The position numbers and the translations under genes were made by a program. Source: Bacteroidales bacterium (GTDB lineage Bacteria; Bacteroidota; Bacteroidia; Bacteroidales; UBA932). From it: a stretch of DNA of 64,000 nt. Below, piece after piece: positions 35,201-43,633 of this stretch. The first letter of the stretch is position 1. Every line of letters begins with the position of its first letter. Below the pieces are notes generated by a model that had not been told where the DNA came from, did no database searches, and worked only from the letters and a program-made list of their open reading frames with translations. The stretch covers positions 1 to 64,000 of the forward strand of contig JALOCI010000005.1 of assembly GCA_023227835.1 (NCBI GenBank). The letters are read 5' to 3'.

Positions 35201-35470
35201 CTAATTGAACTTTTCTAATATTACCCGAGCAAAAGGGCATCTTGGAATTATCGTGAGATTATTTTCGCGTGCATATTTTGCACACTCTGCCACCAGAATC
35301 TTGCCCAGACCCTTCCCTTTGGCCTCAATGCTCACTTCAGTATGATCTATCACCATGATATTCCCATCCTTTAAGGTATAGGTAATTTCTGCTATGGAAG
35401 AGCCGTACTCGACATAGTAGAATCTTCCGCCTGTGGCGCTTTTATCATGGAAAATATTTGTTGTCTCCAT
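35201..35470 (-). CDS. Small GNAT-fold N-acetyltransferase (YjdJ/Gcn5-like), 89 aa
   Basis: The protein carries the compact GNAT core: RFYYVEYGSSIAEITYTL, then VIDHTEVSIEAKGKGLGKILVAECAKYARENNLTIIPRCPF. The segment GKGLGKILV is the acetyl-CoA pyrophosphate loop (QxxGxG/A type), and IIPRCPF..VI is the C-terminal part of the YjdJ-like family (PF14542). Substrates of this family are unknown. It is divergent from the Fur-family regulator with about 120 bases between starts. The reading frame is short but complete. Confidence 0.82.
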   Translation of the reverse strand: METTNIFHDKSATGGRFYYVEYGSSIAEITYTLKDGNIMVIDHTEVSIEAKGKGLGKILVAECAKYARENNLTIIPRCPFARVILEKFN

Positions 35471-35551
35471 TTAACCTCGTGTTTTTAGCAGAATTATCTA
35501 TTAAAAGACAAAAAAAAGGAAATAATGTTTATTGTTTAGTGAAAAAGTTTT

Positions 35552-35589
35552 ATATTTGTATAAATTATAAAATTGTAATAATTACAATT
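35552..35589 (+). promoter_or_regulatory. PerR/Fur-type operator and -7 element before the regulator gene
   Basis: TATATTTG (35552-35559) fits the -7 consensus. AATTGTAAT with ATTACAATT (35572-35589) is a perfect 18-base palindrome directly abutting the ATG at 35590. It resembles PerR/Fur boxes (TTnTAAT..ATTAnAA). Autoregulation by the encoded Fur-family protein, and control of the downstream rubrerythrin gene, is a reasonable inference. Confidence 0.65.
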
Positions 35590-36015
35590 ATGGGATTCAA
35601 ACATTCTGATGAGGCTGTAGAGAGGCTAAAATCCAAAAGCATTAAACCATCCATGCAGAGGGTTGCAATAATGGATTATCTTATACTGAACAGGACCCAC
35701 CCTTCAGTTGATGATGTGTATAAAGGTCTTTCCGCCTCGATACCCACCCTTTCCAGAACAACCGTCTACAATACTCTTAAACTCTTTTCCGACAAAGGGG
35801 CAGCTTTGATGCTCACCATCGATGAGAGCCGGGTCAATTTTGACGGAGATACCTCTCCTCACACTCATTTCCTGTGTAAAAACTGTGGGAAGATATATGA
35901 CCTTCAGGTTCCTTCCCCGGTTAAGGAAGTCATAGGTATGTCGTTGGCAGGTCATCAGATATCAGAGATCCATTATTATTATAAAGGTGTGTGTAAGGCA
36001 TGCCTCGAAGGTTGA
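35590..36015 (+). CDS. Fur-family transcriptional regulator, PerR-like
   Basis: 141 aa from the ATG at 35590; a longer frame from 35458 overlaps a promoter and lacks homology. The winged helix (about 10-80) contains KPSMQRVAIMDYLILNRTHPSVDDVYKGLSASIPTLSRTTVYNTLKLFSDKG. The dimerisation and metal domain has THFLCKNCGKIYDL and CKACLEG, so both CxxC structural zinc pairs are present. The rubrerythrin gene follows after 28 bases, which points to peroxide sensing (PerR) rather than iron control. The palindromic operator at 35572-35589 suggests autoregulation. Confidence 0.9.
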   Translation: MGFKHSDEAVERLKSKSIKPSMQRVAIMDYLILNRTHPSVDDVYKGLSASIPTLSRTTVYNTLKLFSDKGAALMLTIDESRVNFDGDTSPHTHFLCKNCGKIYDLQVPSPVKEVIGMSLAGHQISEIHYYYKGVCKACLEG

Positions 36016-36043
36016 TAAAGTTTAACCAACAAAAAATATAAAA

Positions 36044-36598
36044 ATGAAGAAAAAATTCAGATGTACTGTATGTGGTCACATTCATGAAGGTGACTCGGCT
36101 CCTGAAAGGTGTCCTTTATGTAATGCTCCCGCAAGTAAGTTTGTAGAAGTGGTGGAAAGCCAGGAGGCTTTGGTATTTGCTGACGAGCACGTTATCGGTG
36201 TTGCAAAAGGTTGCGACGAGGAGATGATTAAAGACCTGAACAACCATTTTATGGGCGAATGTACTGAAGTCGGAATGTATCTGGCTATGAGCCGTCAGGC
36301 AGACAGAGAGGGCTACCCTGAGATTGCGGAGGCTTTCAAGCGTTACGCTTGGGAAGAGGCCGAGCATGCTTCAAGGTTTGCCGAATTGTTAGGTGATGTT
36401 GTGTGGGATACCAAAACCAACCTTCAAAAACGTAAGGATGCAGAACAAGGTGCGTGCGCAGACAAGAAGCGTATTGCTACAAGGGCAAAACAACTTAACC
36501 TGGATGCGATTCACGACACAGTACACGAGATGTGCAAGGATGAGGCCCGTCACGGTAAAGGCTTTGAGGGATTGTATAACCGTTACTTCAAAAAATAA
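36044..36598 (+). CDS. Rubrerythrin (N-terminal rubredoxin type)
   Basis: 184 aa. It reduces hydrogen peroxide in anaerobes using a di-iron centre. The rubredoxin domain is at the N-terminus (FRCTVCGHIH...CPLCNAP), the reverse of the classical order. The ferritin-like domain follows, with EVGMYLAMSRQADREGYPEIAEAF, AWEEAEHASRFAELLG and CKDEARHGKGFEGL, giving the Glu and His ligands. It is the second gene after the PerR-like regulator and ends at a strong terminator (36630-36655). Expression is probably induced by peroxide through PerR. Confidence 0.94.
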   Translation: MKKKFRCTVCGHIHEGDSAPERCPLCNAPASKFVEVVESQEALVFADEHVIGVAKGCDEEMIKDLNNHFMGECTEVGMYLAMSRQADREGYPEIAEAFKRYAWEEAEHASRFAELLGDVVWDTKTNLQKRKDAEQGACADKKRIATRAKQLNLDAIHDTVHEMCKDEARHGKGFEGLYNRYFKK

Positions 36599-36629
36599 AA
36601 CGAAGGAATCATTCAATTAGTTCAAACAG

Positions 36630-36655
36630 AGGCAGGTTAAATACCTGCCTTTTTT
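36630..36655 (+). terminator. Rho-independent terminator of the perR-rubrerythrin operon
   Basis: AGGCAGGT (36630-36637), loop TAAAT, ACCTGCCT (36643-36650), followed by TTTTT. The 8-bp stem is perfect. Confidence 0.88.
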
Positions 36656-36768
36656 CATTTCCGGTTCAGAATGGCATTAGAGCTATTTTACACATTTTCA
36701 TATAAAAATATAAAAATAATAATTTGTGGCATATATGTTGATAATCAGAAAAATGAAAAATCTCAATC

Positions 36769-39222
36769 ATGAAAAATATCTTATTATCAGCCATTTGCCT
36801 TCTTGCGCTTTTGCCGACAAATCTGCGTGCTCAAAAGACAGATAGTCAAAAAATTACGCTTACCGGAGTAGTCGTTGACTCTTTATCTGGTAAGAGTATA
36901 GAGTATCCGACGATCGCATTATTTACGGATTCTCTGAAACTAATCAAGGCAGTGGCGGGAGGAGCTGACGGTAAATTTGCCATTGAGGCTCCTTGTGCTG
37001 GTAAGTATATTTTATCGGCATCCATGATAGGATATACAAATTCAAAAGATCAACTCTTTCTGGACGGTTCTGCAAAACGTAAAGATATAGGCACTATATC
37101 TATTGCGGAGGGGTTGCAGATAGCGGAGGTTACTGTTGTTGGGGTAAAACCTTTGATAAAAAATGAGCCGGATAAACTGACTTATAATCTTGATGCCGAT
37201 CCGCAGACCTCTTCAAGCTCGGTTATTGACATTCTAAGAAAGGTCCCCATGTTGAGTGTTGATGGTGAGGATGCTGTACGGGTTAATGGGGAGACAAACT
37301 TTAAAGTTTTGGTGAATGGTAAATCATCAGGGATGTTGGTCAAGAATTTCAAGGAGGCTATAAAGGCAATGCCGGCAAGTGCTATCAAATCCATAGAGGT
37401 GATTACAAATCCTCCGGTCAAGTACGATGCTGAGGGCATCGGAGGTATTATTAATATTATAACCAATAAAAAGACAACCAACGGATATAGCGGGAGTGTC
37501 AATGCGGCGGTGAATACATTAGGCGGGTACAACAGTGGCGGATACATTTCGGCTCAGAGTGGAAAACTTACACTAACTGCTAACTTGTATAACGGAAAAA
37601 CGGTGTCAAATAAGGTATTAACAAAATCAGAGTCTGAAAACTTCAATAGTGACAACTATCATTATACATCTTCCAATGGTACATACAAATCCAATAACGA
37701 TTTTACAAATCTGAGTCTTGAGGCCAGTTATGAGATAGATTCACTTAACTTACTCACATTGTCTGGATGGGGATATTTGGGTTCTTCTGCAAGTGAAGGT
37801 TCTAATATTTATAAAGCATTTAACAAGGAGAGGGTAAAAACCAGAATGTATGAAAACATATCTTCATCAGATTATGGTTATGGACAAGGTTCAGGAAGCT
37901 TTTCCTATCAACGTAGCTATAAAAAGCCGGAAAAGAACCTTACTCTGAGTTACTCTATTGATCTCAGTCCTATGAATACAAGCATTGATAATACAATTGA
38001 TCCGATATTGGATTATACAGGTTTTTCTCAAAGGTCTGACAATGATGCAAAGGGAGTGGAGCACACCGCCCAGATTGACTATTATAATCCTATAAGCAAG
38101 AAGCATAATATAGAGACAGGAATCAAGTATATACTAAGGCAGAATACGTCAGACACACATACTCAAAGACTTGATGAACAGACTGGGAATTGGGTGGATG
38201 ATATGACAAGAGTGAATGACCTGGATTATAACCAACATATAGGAAGCCTTTACGGAGGTTATTCATACAAGCATAAATCTTACACGGCAAAAGCCGGTTT
38301 CCGTATGGAGTATACTTTCAATGACGGATTGTCAAAAAGTGCGGAAGGAAATATTAATTTTGATAATAAACAGTTTGATGTGGTACCTTATATTAACCTC
38401 TCATATATGTTGAAAAAGGGTAGGATTCTCTCTTTTGCCTATACCCAGAGATTAAGCAGGCCGGGTATCTGGTATCTCAATCCGTATGTGAATGATTCCG
38501 ATCCTATGAGTATATCTTATGGAAATCCTAATTTGGAATCGGTTAAAAGGAATTCTTATAGTTTAGGCTACAGGCAGTCTTCACAGAATTGGAATATAGG
38601 ATTGACTCTTGGAGGTGATTTTACAAGAAATAATATTGAGCGCGTAAGCGAGGTTGATGCTAATGGTGTGAGAACTACAACATATAATAATATAGGGAAT
38701 AGCAGAGTGTACAGGTTGAGTGCCAATTATTCCTATCGTCATGGGGAGAGGCTCAATCTCTATATAAACGGAGCCGTCTCTTACGCAACAGTATCTTCGG
38801 AACAACTTAGCCTTGATAACAATGGCTTTAATGTAAACGGAACAATCGGCGGGAGTGTGGGTCTTTGGAAAAAGGGTACTTTTAACTTCAGTGCATATCT
38901 ATATGGTGGAAATGTCTCGCTCCAGTATAAACAACCCCTTTATGGATCGACAACTGTTGGTATAAGCCAACGGTTTCTTAAGGATAGGCTGACCTTTGCA
39001 ATTTATGTACAAGAGCCTTTCTCTAAAACAAAGGTGTATAAATATGATTTTAATGACACATCATTCAAAATGCACTCAGAGAATATTAACTATATCAGGT
39101 CGGCAAGCTTCAGCGTATTCTGGCGGTTTGGAAAATTCAACGCTGTAGTCAAGAAAGCCCGCAAACAGGCTACTGATGATAAAATGAACGGAGGAAGTAA
39201 CGGAGGAGGGGTGAAACTCTAA
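36769..39222 (+). CDS. Outer membrane beta-barrel receptor-like protein (TonB-receptor-like, PF14905 type)
   Basis: 817 aa. A signal peptide (about 1-21, ending LRAQ) is followed by a CarboxypepD_reg-like domain (about 28-115: LTGVVVDSLSGKSIEYPTIALF...GYTNSKDQLF). A plug-like region follows (about 120-230: VVGVKPLIKNEPDKLTYNLDADPQTSSSS, VPMLSVDGEDAVRVNGETNFKVLVNG, YDAEGIGGIINIIT). The remainder is a barrel of about 20 strands with YTQRLSRPGIWYLNPYVNDSDP, typical of the outer membrane beta-barrel family 3 proteins. Ligand and TonB dependence are not clear. No SusD-like gene follows. The gene stands alone, and no clear promoter was found. Confidence 0.85.
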   Translation: MKNILLSAICLLALLPTNLRAQKTDSQKITLTGVVVDSLSGKSIEYPTIALFTDSLKLIKAVAGGADGKFAIEAPCAGKYILSASMIGYTNSKDQLFLDGSAKRKDIGTISIAEGLQIAEVTVVGVKPLIKNEPDKLTYNLDADPQTSSSSVIDILRKVPMLSVDGEDAVRVNGETNFKVLVNGKSSGMLVKNFKEAIKAMPASAIKSIEVITNPPVKYDAEGIGGIINIITNKKTTNGYSGSVNAAVNTLGGYNSGGYISAQSGKLTLTANLYNGKTVSNKVLTKSESENFNSDNYHYTSSNGTYKSNNDFTNLSLEASYEIDSLNLLTLSGWGYLGSSASEGSNIYKAFNKERVKTRMYENISSSDYGYGQGSGSFSYQRSYKKPEKNLTLSYSIDLSPMNTSIDNTIDPILDYTGFSQRSDNDAKGVEHTAQIDYYNPISKKHNIETGIKYILRQNTSDTHTQRLDEQTGNWVDDMTRVNDLDYNQHIGSLYGGYSYKHKSYTAKAGFRMEYTFNDGLSKSAEGNINFDNKQFDVVPYINLSYMLKKGRILSFAYTQRLSRPGIWYLNPYVNDSDPMSISYGNPNLESVKRNSYSLGYRQSSQNWNIGLTLGGDFTRNNIERVSEVDANGVRTTTYNNIGNSRVYRLSANYSYRHGERLNLYINGAVSYATVSSEQLSLDNNGFNVNGTIGGSVGLWKKGTFNFSAYLYGGNVSLQYKQPLYGSTTVGISQRFLKDRLTFAIYVQEPFSKTKVYKYDFNDTSFKMHSENINYIRSASFSVFWRFGKFNAVVKKARKQATDDKMNGGSNGGGVKL

Positions 39223-39233
39223 ATCAATTCGTT

Positions 39234-39716
39234 TCACAAACAAAGTTCCAATACCGGATACGATGGTTCGCTGAAGTTGTATTTCCTGTAAAGTCTCTCT
39301 CCATCCTTGCTTGTATGGAGGGAGATTTTACTTATACCCCTTCTTTTTGCCTCATCGATTAAATGTTCCAGCACCATTGCTGATATCCCTTTTCTTCTTG
39401 CTTGCGGAATAGTGTACATGTTGAGAATGTCTCCTTCGAGGTAAGAGGATTTGTTGAAATCCCCCGGTATGGATTTAATCACCATTGCTCCAAAGCTCAC
39501 TATTGTATTGTCCTGAAGGGCCATCAAAGCAAAACATCGACCTTGAGCCATCGCCTCTTTAAAATATGTGTTGAGCTCTGATTTCAGCATCTCCTTATAC
39601 TCGGCAGGTCTTTCGCCCTGAAGTTCTGTTAAATAGGCCAGCCTGTAAGTTGTGAGTATTTCAACTTCACTCTCTCCGATTGTCCGGATCTCTATATTTT
39701 TTTCGAGATAGTCCAT
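39234..39716 (-). CDS. GNAT-family N-acetyltransferase
   Basis: 160 aa. The GNAT fold is shown by EVEILTTYRLAYLTEL at the N-terminus, FGAMVIKSIPGDF and the acetyl-CoA loop MYTIPQARRKGISAMVLEHLIDEAKRRGISKISLHTSKDGERLYRKYNF. The RRKGISA segment is the R/Q-x-x-G-x-G/A motif with Ile-Ser in the last two positions. The substrate is unknown. It lies 14 bases after the LytTR gene on the same strand, so the two may be co-transcribed. It converges with the outer membrane receptor gene. Confidence 0.85.
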   Translation of the reverse strand: MDYLEKNIEIRTIGESEVEILTTYRLAYLTELQGERPAEYKEMLKSELNTYFKEAMAQGRCFALMALQDNTIVSFGAMVIKSIPGDFNKSSYLEGDILNMYTIPQARRKGISAMVLEHLIDEAKRRGISKISLHTSKDGERLYRKYNFSEPSYPVLELCL

Positions 39717-39729
39717 TTTTAGGAATTTT

Positions 39730-40449
39730 TTATAAAGATAGATTTTTTACCGAGAGAATATCAATAACACTCTCTTTATACTTTCTTGAGACTTCAAGAG
39801 AAGTATCTCCAACAAATACTTTTGTTGGGGAGAATTTTGTAATATGGTCAATATTAACAAGAAAAGATCTGTGGATTCTTATAAAACCGGTATCAAGCAC
39901 CTCCTCCCAGTGCGATATATTCATCTTAGTCCTGTATGAAACTCCGGTATCACACCTTATCCAGACTTCATTGTCCCTGGATTCCACATAAACAATAGAA
40001 TTCTGTCTGAGAGAGACCTTTTTTCTCTCCGATATGAAATCTATTACGGGGTCTTGTTTTTCTGTTGTCCCGACAGGAAAATTATATTTTATCAACTTTT
40101 CAATCGAGAGGCATGATATAATCAGAAACCACAGGAAGAACGGGTTAAAAATGATATCTGCCTCATGTTTCAATCCAAGAGAAAACAGATATTCATCAAC
40201 GGCTAAAATCGCGAGATACTCTGTAAGCAGGGTAATTGCAGCAAGATATATGGAATTTTGTATTCCGTTCCATATATCTTTAAAGGAGATCTGTTTCATA
40301 AGGAACTTGGCTAAAATAATCCCTGGTATGAGAGCCAATGAGAGGAACAAGGACGAGATATAATTCTTTGTTGTGCTTTGAAGCACAAGGCTTAGCACAA
40401 GGACAAACACCCCCCAGAAAATTATGCTGAAATATTTTCTCATACTCAA
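39730..40449 (-). CDS. Membrane-anchored LytTR-family DNA-binding regulator
   Basis: 239 aa. The N-terminal half holds about four TM segments (residues 7-25, 30-50, 62-85, 100-122). The C-terminal half (about 138-239) is a LytTR DNA-binding domain: VSLRQNSIVYVESRDNEVWIRCDTGVSYRTKMNISHWEEVL, then FIRIHRSFLVNIDHI and LEVSRKYKESV. There is no receiver domain, so the TM part replaces the phosphorylation input, a known layout in Bacteroidetes. The GNAT gene follows. The divergent neighbour 40614-40931 is also a small membrane protein and might be its signalling partner; this is speculation. Confidence 0.85.
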   Translation of the reverse strand: MSMRKYFSIIFWGVFVLVLSLVLQSTTKNYISSLFLSLALIPGIILAKFLMKQISFKDIWNGIQNSIYLAAITLLTEYLAILAVDEYLFSLGLKHEADIIFNPFFLWFLIISCLSIEKLIKYNFPVGTTEKQDPVIDFISERKKVSLRQNSIVYVESRDNEVWIRCDTGVSYRTKMNISHWEEVLDTGFIRIHRSFLVNIDHITKFSPTKVFVGDTSLEVSRKYKESVIDILSVKNLSL

Positions 40450-40613
40450 ATTTAAACCTTTATTTCTAGCCAGATCTATTCATCAAAATAAAAATAAGAT
40501 GAATAAGCTAAAAAAGGGGATTTAACATTAGAAGAGATGGTTTTACAATCTTGGTTTTTATGATGTTGAACTTTCCTTGACTAATTTTGCTTTATAAACA
40601 AAACTCTGTAATT

Positions 40614-40931
40614 ATGATAATTAAACAACTGTTCTTTGCGGGTGGGTCATTATTCATGACAATCCTCACTCTGGAGCTCATCCTTCTGATTCTTGCAGCA
40701 TGGAAAGCACCGGCCTGGGTTAAGGAGATCGGACTTATCGCACTTATCTCCTGCTGGATTTTCACATTTATAAGCCTTATACAAATGTTTGGTATAATTC
40801 ACAAGGTGGGAGATATATCTATCTCCGTTTGGTGCGGGGGTTTAAAAGTTGCCTTGATTCCGGTTGTATACGGTAGTGCTATCTATCTGATATCACTTAT
40901 ACTGAGAATTATTCAAAAACCAAGGATTTAG
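40614..40931 (+). CDS. Small membrane protein, 105 aa, ExbB/MotA-like N-terminus
   Basis: The ATG at 40614 gives MIIKQLFFAGGSLFMTILTLELILLILAAWKAPAWVKEIGLIALI, with three TM segments overall (about 8-27, 38-60, 75-98). The opening resembles the first TM of Bacteroidetes ExbB/MotA/TolQ-type proteins, but the conserved channel segment does not follow, and the protein is about half their length. It ends in a basic tail. A strong bidirectional terminator follows at 40951-40998. It is divergent from the LytTR regulator. I regard it as a membrane protein of unknown function. Confidence 0.6.
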   Translation: MIIKQLFFAGGSLFMTILTLELILLILAAWKAPAWVKEIGLIALISCWIFTFISLIQMFGIIHKVGDISISVWCGGLKVALIPVVYGSAIYLISLILRIIQKPRI

Positions 40932-40950
40932 CGATGTAGCTATCAATATA

Positions 40951-40998
40951 AATCCGCCCCGACAATTCTTTCAAAAGAATAGCGTCGGGGCGGATTTT
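40951..40998. terminator. Bidirectional terminator between convergent genes
   Basis: AATCCGCCCCGAC pairs with GTCGGGGCGGATT around a loop of about 20 bases, followed by TTT on the plus strand and preceded by A-rich sequence for the minus strand. It separates 40614-40931 from the metallophosphoesterase gene. Confidence 0.85.
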
Positions 40999-41015
40999 AT
41001 ATTAAACAGAGGTGG

Positions 41016-42383
41016 TTACAACTCTACCTCGTCACTGTCTACGGCTACATGTTTTCCTCCATGATAGTTGTAAAGCCCTACAAGAAGCTTCTGTTTGTTG
41101 GTTTTTGCAGGGGTGATAACCACAAAATCCATCTTCAGGTTGTCCTGATCTATGGCTGCATTCTTGTCACGTGTCTTCTGGTCTTCCCATGTGCCTGAAT
41201 TGACATATATGCATTTTTCTCCCTTAGGGTTGGTGTATGATGCAATCAATGGTTCGTGGCTATGCCCGAAGACAACTATGCGGACACTTGAATCCGGATT
41301 CTGGAAGTATTGTCTGTTAGCCTGGCCGTCGAGAAAATTATGGTCAAGACTACCCGGGATTGCTTCATTTATATTTGTCATTACAGGAACGTTATTATAA
41401 ACCTGCCTTGCGTTCCAATTGGCCTGAGTGAATAAGTCATTATAGAGTTTTATCTGTATGCTTCCGTCTATTGTGCTGTTTTGAGGCAGAATGTCTTTAA
41501 TGGCGTATGTCTTTGTGAAATTGCCCACCTTTGTGACAATTATCGGGTCATTGAAATTGTCCTTTACGAAGATGACATCTTCAATTACTTTTTTCCATGT
41601 TTGATAATAGACAAACTTGCTATATTGCTCAGGATTGCCGGGGTCATTCAGTGTAGTGACCGGCACTTTGGTAGATGCCTCCTTGGTGGTCGGATCTGTA
41701 AACGAATTGGCTGCTATGCGTGCGAAGAAGTAGCCCGGAGCAAAAATTGCTCCCGGAGCCTCAGTTTCATTGGCTCCTTTGGTAATAGAGCAGAAGAAAT
41801 CGTATCTGTGACCATGTTCAATGGCTATTTGTGAATAACCATCCGGATGGTAGGTTCCTACAGGATATTTCTCGCCGGCATCACGGGCCTGGTTTATGCC
41901 TGGCATTGCTATGTCAACATTAGCCGGAGTGAATCCCATGTCGTGATTACCGGGGATATAGGTTACCTTTATTTTTCCATCTTTTATTATACCTTTAATC
42001 ACATTAAAAACGCCCTTATTGGCCGTAACAGTCTTCCTTACAAAGTCAGCCTGAGTGCTGCCGCCGTATGTGTCTGTGCGTGACGGAATATACCACTCAT
42101 CCAGCATATCACCGCCAATGACAAGTTCCTTGACTGTTTCAGAGGAACGAACTTCATTGAGGAATTGCTCAAGTCTTTTTATATGCTTTAAATTTTCCGA
42201 ATAAGATAAATCGTTGCCAATATGTAAATCACTTATGACAACAATTTTTTCCCGTTCATTGCCAACCTCTTCGGTTACTGTGTCAAAAGGATTCGGCAAT
42301 CCATTATTGTCGTCAGATTTGCATGAAGCTAAAGTTATGGCAGATGCAACAAATAAAAACATCAAATTCATTTTTTTCATCAT
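41016..42383 (-). CDS. Metallophosphoesterase lipoprotein
   Basis: 455 aa. The N-terminus has a lipoprotein signal (MMKKMNLMFLFVASAITLASC). The calcineurin-like phosphoesterase motifs appear in order: VVISDLHIGND (DxH), LVIGGDMLDEW (GDxxD), YIPGNHDMGF (GNHD), EHGHRYD (H), and VFGHSHEP (GHxH). Two metal ions and a surface or periplasmic location are expected. The enzyme may hydrolyse phosphodiesters or nucleotides. Family context does not fix the substrate. It is monocistronic and ends at the shared terminator. Confidence 0.9.
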   Translation of the reverse strand: MMKKMNLMFLFVASAITLASCKSDDNNGLPNPFDTVTEEVGNEREKIVVISDLHIGNDLSYSENLKHIKRLEQFLNEVRSSETVKELVIGGDMLDEWYIPSRTDTYGGSTQADFVRKTVTANKGVFNVIKGIIKDGKIKVTYIPGNHDMGFTPANVDIAMPGINQARDAGEKYPVGTYHPDGYSQIAIEHGHRYDFFCSITKGANETEAPGAIFAPGYFFARIAANSFTDPTTKEASTKVPVTTLNDPGNPEQYSKFVYYQTWKKVIEDVIFVKDNFNDPIIVTKVGNFTKTYAIKDILPQNSTIDGSIQIKLYNDLFTQANWNARQVYNNVPVMTNINEAIPGSLDHNFLDGQANRQYFQNPDSSVRIVVFGHSHEPLIASYTNPKGEKCIYVNSGTWEDQKTRDKNAAIDQDNLKMDFVVITPAKTNKQKLLVGLYNYHGGKHVAVDSDEVEL

Positions 42384-42611
42384 TTAAAGTGTATGTGTAT
42401 AAGTATGTTCCTCAATATTTAAACAAAATTAGCCCTTTTTTATGATTTTGAGTCTCACATTTACAATATGTCTGGATTAAAACTACAAATATTTAAAGCT
42501 TTACTTGCCCGGATTGGCTTTTTCACTTATTTACAGTAAATCTTACTCTCTCAATGCAACGATTTGACAATGAGAAGCATCTTGTAATTATATTAATATA
42601 AAACTAACTAT

Positions 42612-43118
42612 ATGAGAGTAAAATATTTGTTTTTAGGTTTGATGGCATTAGTACTGCTATCATGTGATGAAATACTCAATGATCGAAAGATTTGGGACAT
42701 ATCACCAGTAGAGGTAACTCTGCAGGTTGTAGATGCCAATGGGGTTGATATCCTCAATCCGGACAGCAAAAATTCAATTCCAGAAAACGGACTGAAGGCT
42801 TTATATAACGGAGTTGAATACAAATGCAATGAAAATTTGTCGGAGGTTGGCACTAAGGCTTATCTACCTCATTTTTATGGGTTGAAAGTGTACAAAAGCA
42901 GTTATTATGGTACATATATCTTACAATTTGGAGAGTTTGACGGAACAAATAATTACTCAAATGAGGAGGTAATAATATCCTGGGGAGACGGAAGCTATGA
43001 CAAAATCAGATTCAATAGAAAGTTCAGGTGGAAACTTAACGGAGACCCAAGCATTAGTCAAGAGTGGTTTCTAAATGGGACGAAAGTATCCGATGGACTT
43101 ATTAAAATTGTTAAGTAA
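42612..43118 (+). CDS. Hypothetical lipoprotein, 168 aa
   Basis: A lipoprotein signal MRVKYLFLGLMALVLLSC ends in Cys18. The mature part contains VEVTLQVVDANGVDILNPDS, a pattern I associate with small Bacteroidetes lipoproteins having an Ig-like beta-sandwich, then mostly beta-rich sequence with WGDGSYDKIRF. I do not recognise a named family. A terminator (43185-43225) follows. It probably sits on the outer membrane. Its position upstream of the fimbrillin gene may be incidental. Confidence 0.6.
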   Translation: MRVKYLFLGLMALVLLSCDEILNDRKIWDISPVEVTLQVVDANGVDILNPDSKNSIPENGLKALYNGVEYKCNENLSEVGTKAYLPHFYGLKVYKSSYYGTYILQFGEFDGTNNYSNEEVIISWGDGSYDKIRFNRKFRWKLNGDPSISQEWFLNGTKVSDGLIKIVK

Positions 43119-43184
43119 CCTGTATTTAAAAATAGATACTCTGCTGAAAACCTCCAGACACACTTATCTGACTGTTACACTTAT

Positions 43185-43225
43185 TGCACCCTTGTAGCCA
43201 TAATTGGCAAAGGGTGCATCTTTTT
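43185..43225 (+). terminator. Terminator after the hypothetical lipoprotein
   Basis: TGCACCCTT (43185-43193) pairs perfectly with AAGGGTGCA (43210-43218), followed by TCTTTTT. The loop is 16 bases. Confidence 0.75.
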
Positions 43226-43378
43226 ATATTAGCACCGCTCTTTACGCTGTTTCCCTGAAATGTGCGCTTGTACACCTCTTATTTATATGTCAGAAAGAGG
43301 GCTTGGGCAAGTTGGGTTGTGCCTTGTCAACAAAATGCATTAAAACGCTGAAAACATCAATTATTACTGGGGTTTCCG

Positions 43379-43409
43379 CTTGTTAATTTATTTTTTACCC
43401 ATATATTTG
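43379..43409 (+). promoter_or_regulatory. Promoter for the small acidic peptide and fimbrillin-like gene
   Basis: A -33-like CTTG (43379-43382) and TATATTTG (43402-43409) are 19 bases apart, matching the Bacteroidetes consensus. The first start codon is at 43470. Confidence 0.6.
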
Positions 43410-43469
43410 ACACAAATATTTACAATATTTCTTTACAGGATAATAAATAACTAAAACACAGATTTTGAA

Positions 43470-43610
43470 ATGAAAAACTTAGCCAATTTGACCGAGATGG
43501 GAGGGTTTTGCAATTTAAATTACGAACCACCTGTTATAGAGGTGGTTGAATTTGCGGTAGAAAAGGGATTTGCCGACTCTACTACTGACTTTGGAGAAGA
43601 GAGCTGGTAA
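43470..43610 (+). CDS. Small acidic peptide, 46 aa, upstream of the fimbrillin-like gene
   Basis: MKNLANLTEMGGFCNLNY is followed by EPPVIEVVEFAVEKGFADS and an acidic end TTDFGEESW. The pattern Y-x-P-P-V-I-E-V-V-E-x-x-V-E-K-G-F-A-x-S is one I recall from short Bacteroidales peptides often placed before FISUMP or fimbrillin lipoproteins. It has its own promoter (43379-43409) and lies 23 bases before the next gene. There is no signal peptide. Function is unknown; a modified or processed peptide cannot be excluded. It is too short for most automatic gene finders. Confidence 0.65.
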   Translation: MKNLANLTEMGGFCNLNYEPPVIEVVEFAVEKGFADSTTDFGEESW

Positions 43611-43633
43611 TTATATATTTAACAATTGATAAA

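Larger units (their letters stand above)
43119..43469 (+). other. Intergenic region with terminator and promoter, no gene
   Basis: The 351-base gap holds the terminator at 43185-43225 and the promoter at 43379-43409. The 60-codon frame at 43204-43386 begins inside the terminator and shows no protein-like features, so it is not called. Confidence 0.6.

Noticed and set aside
41481..42083. Plus-strand frames opposite the metallophosphoesterase gene
   Set aside because: They are antisense to a gene with all catalytic motifs intact and have no initiation context.
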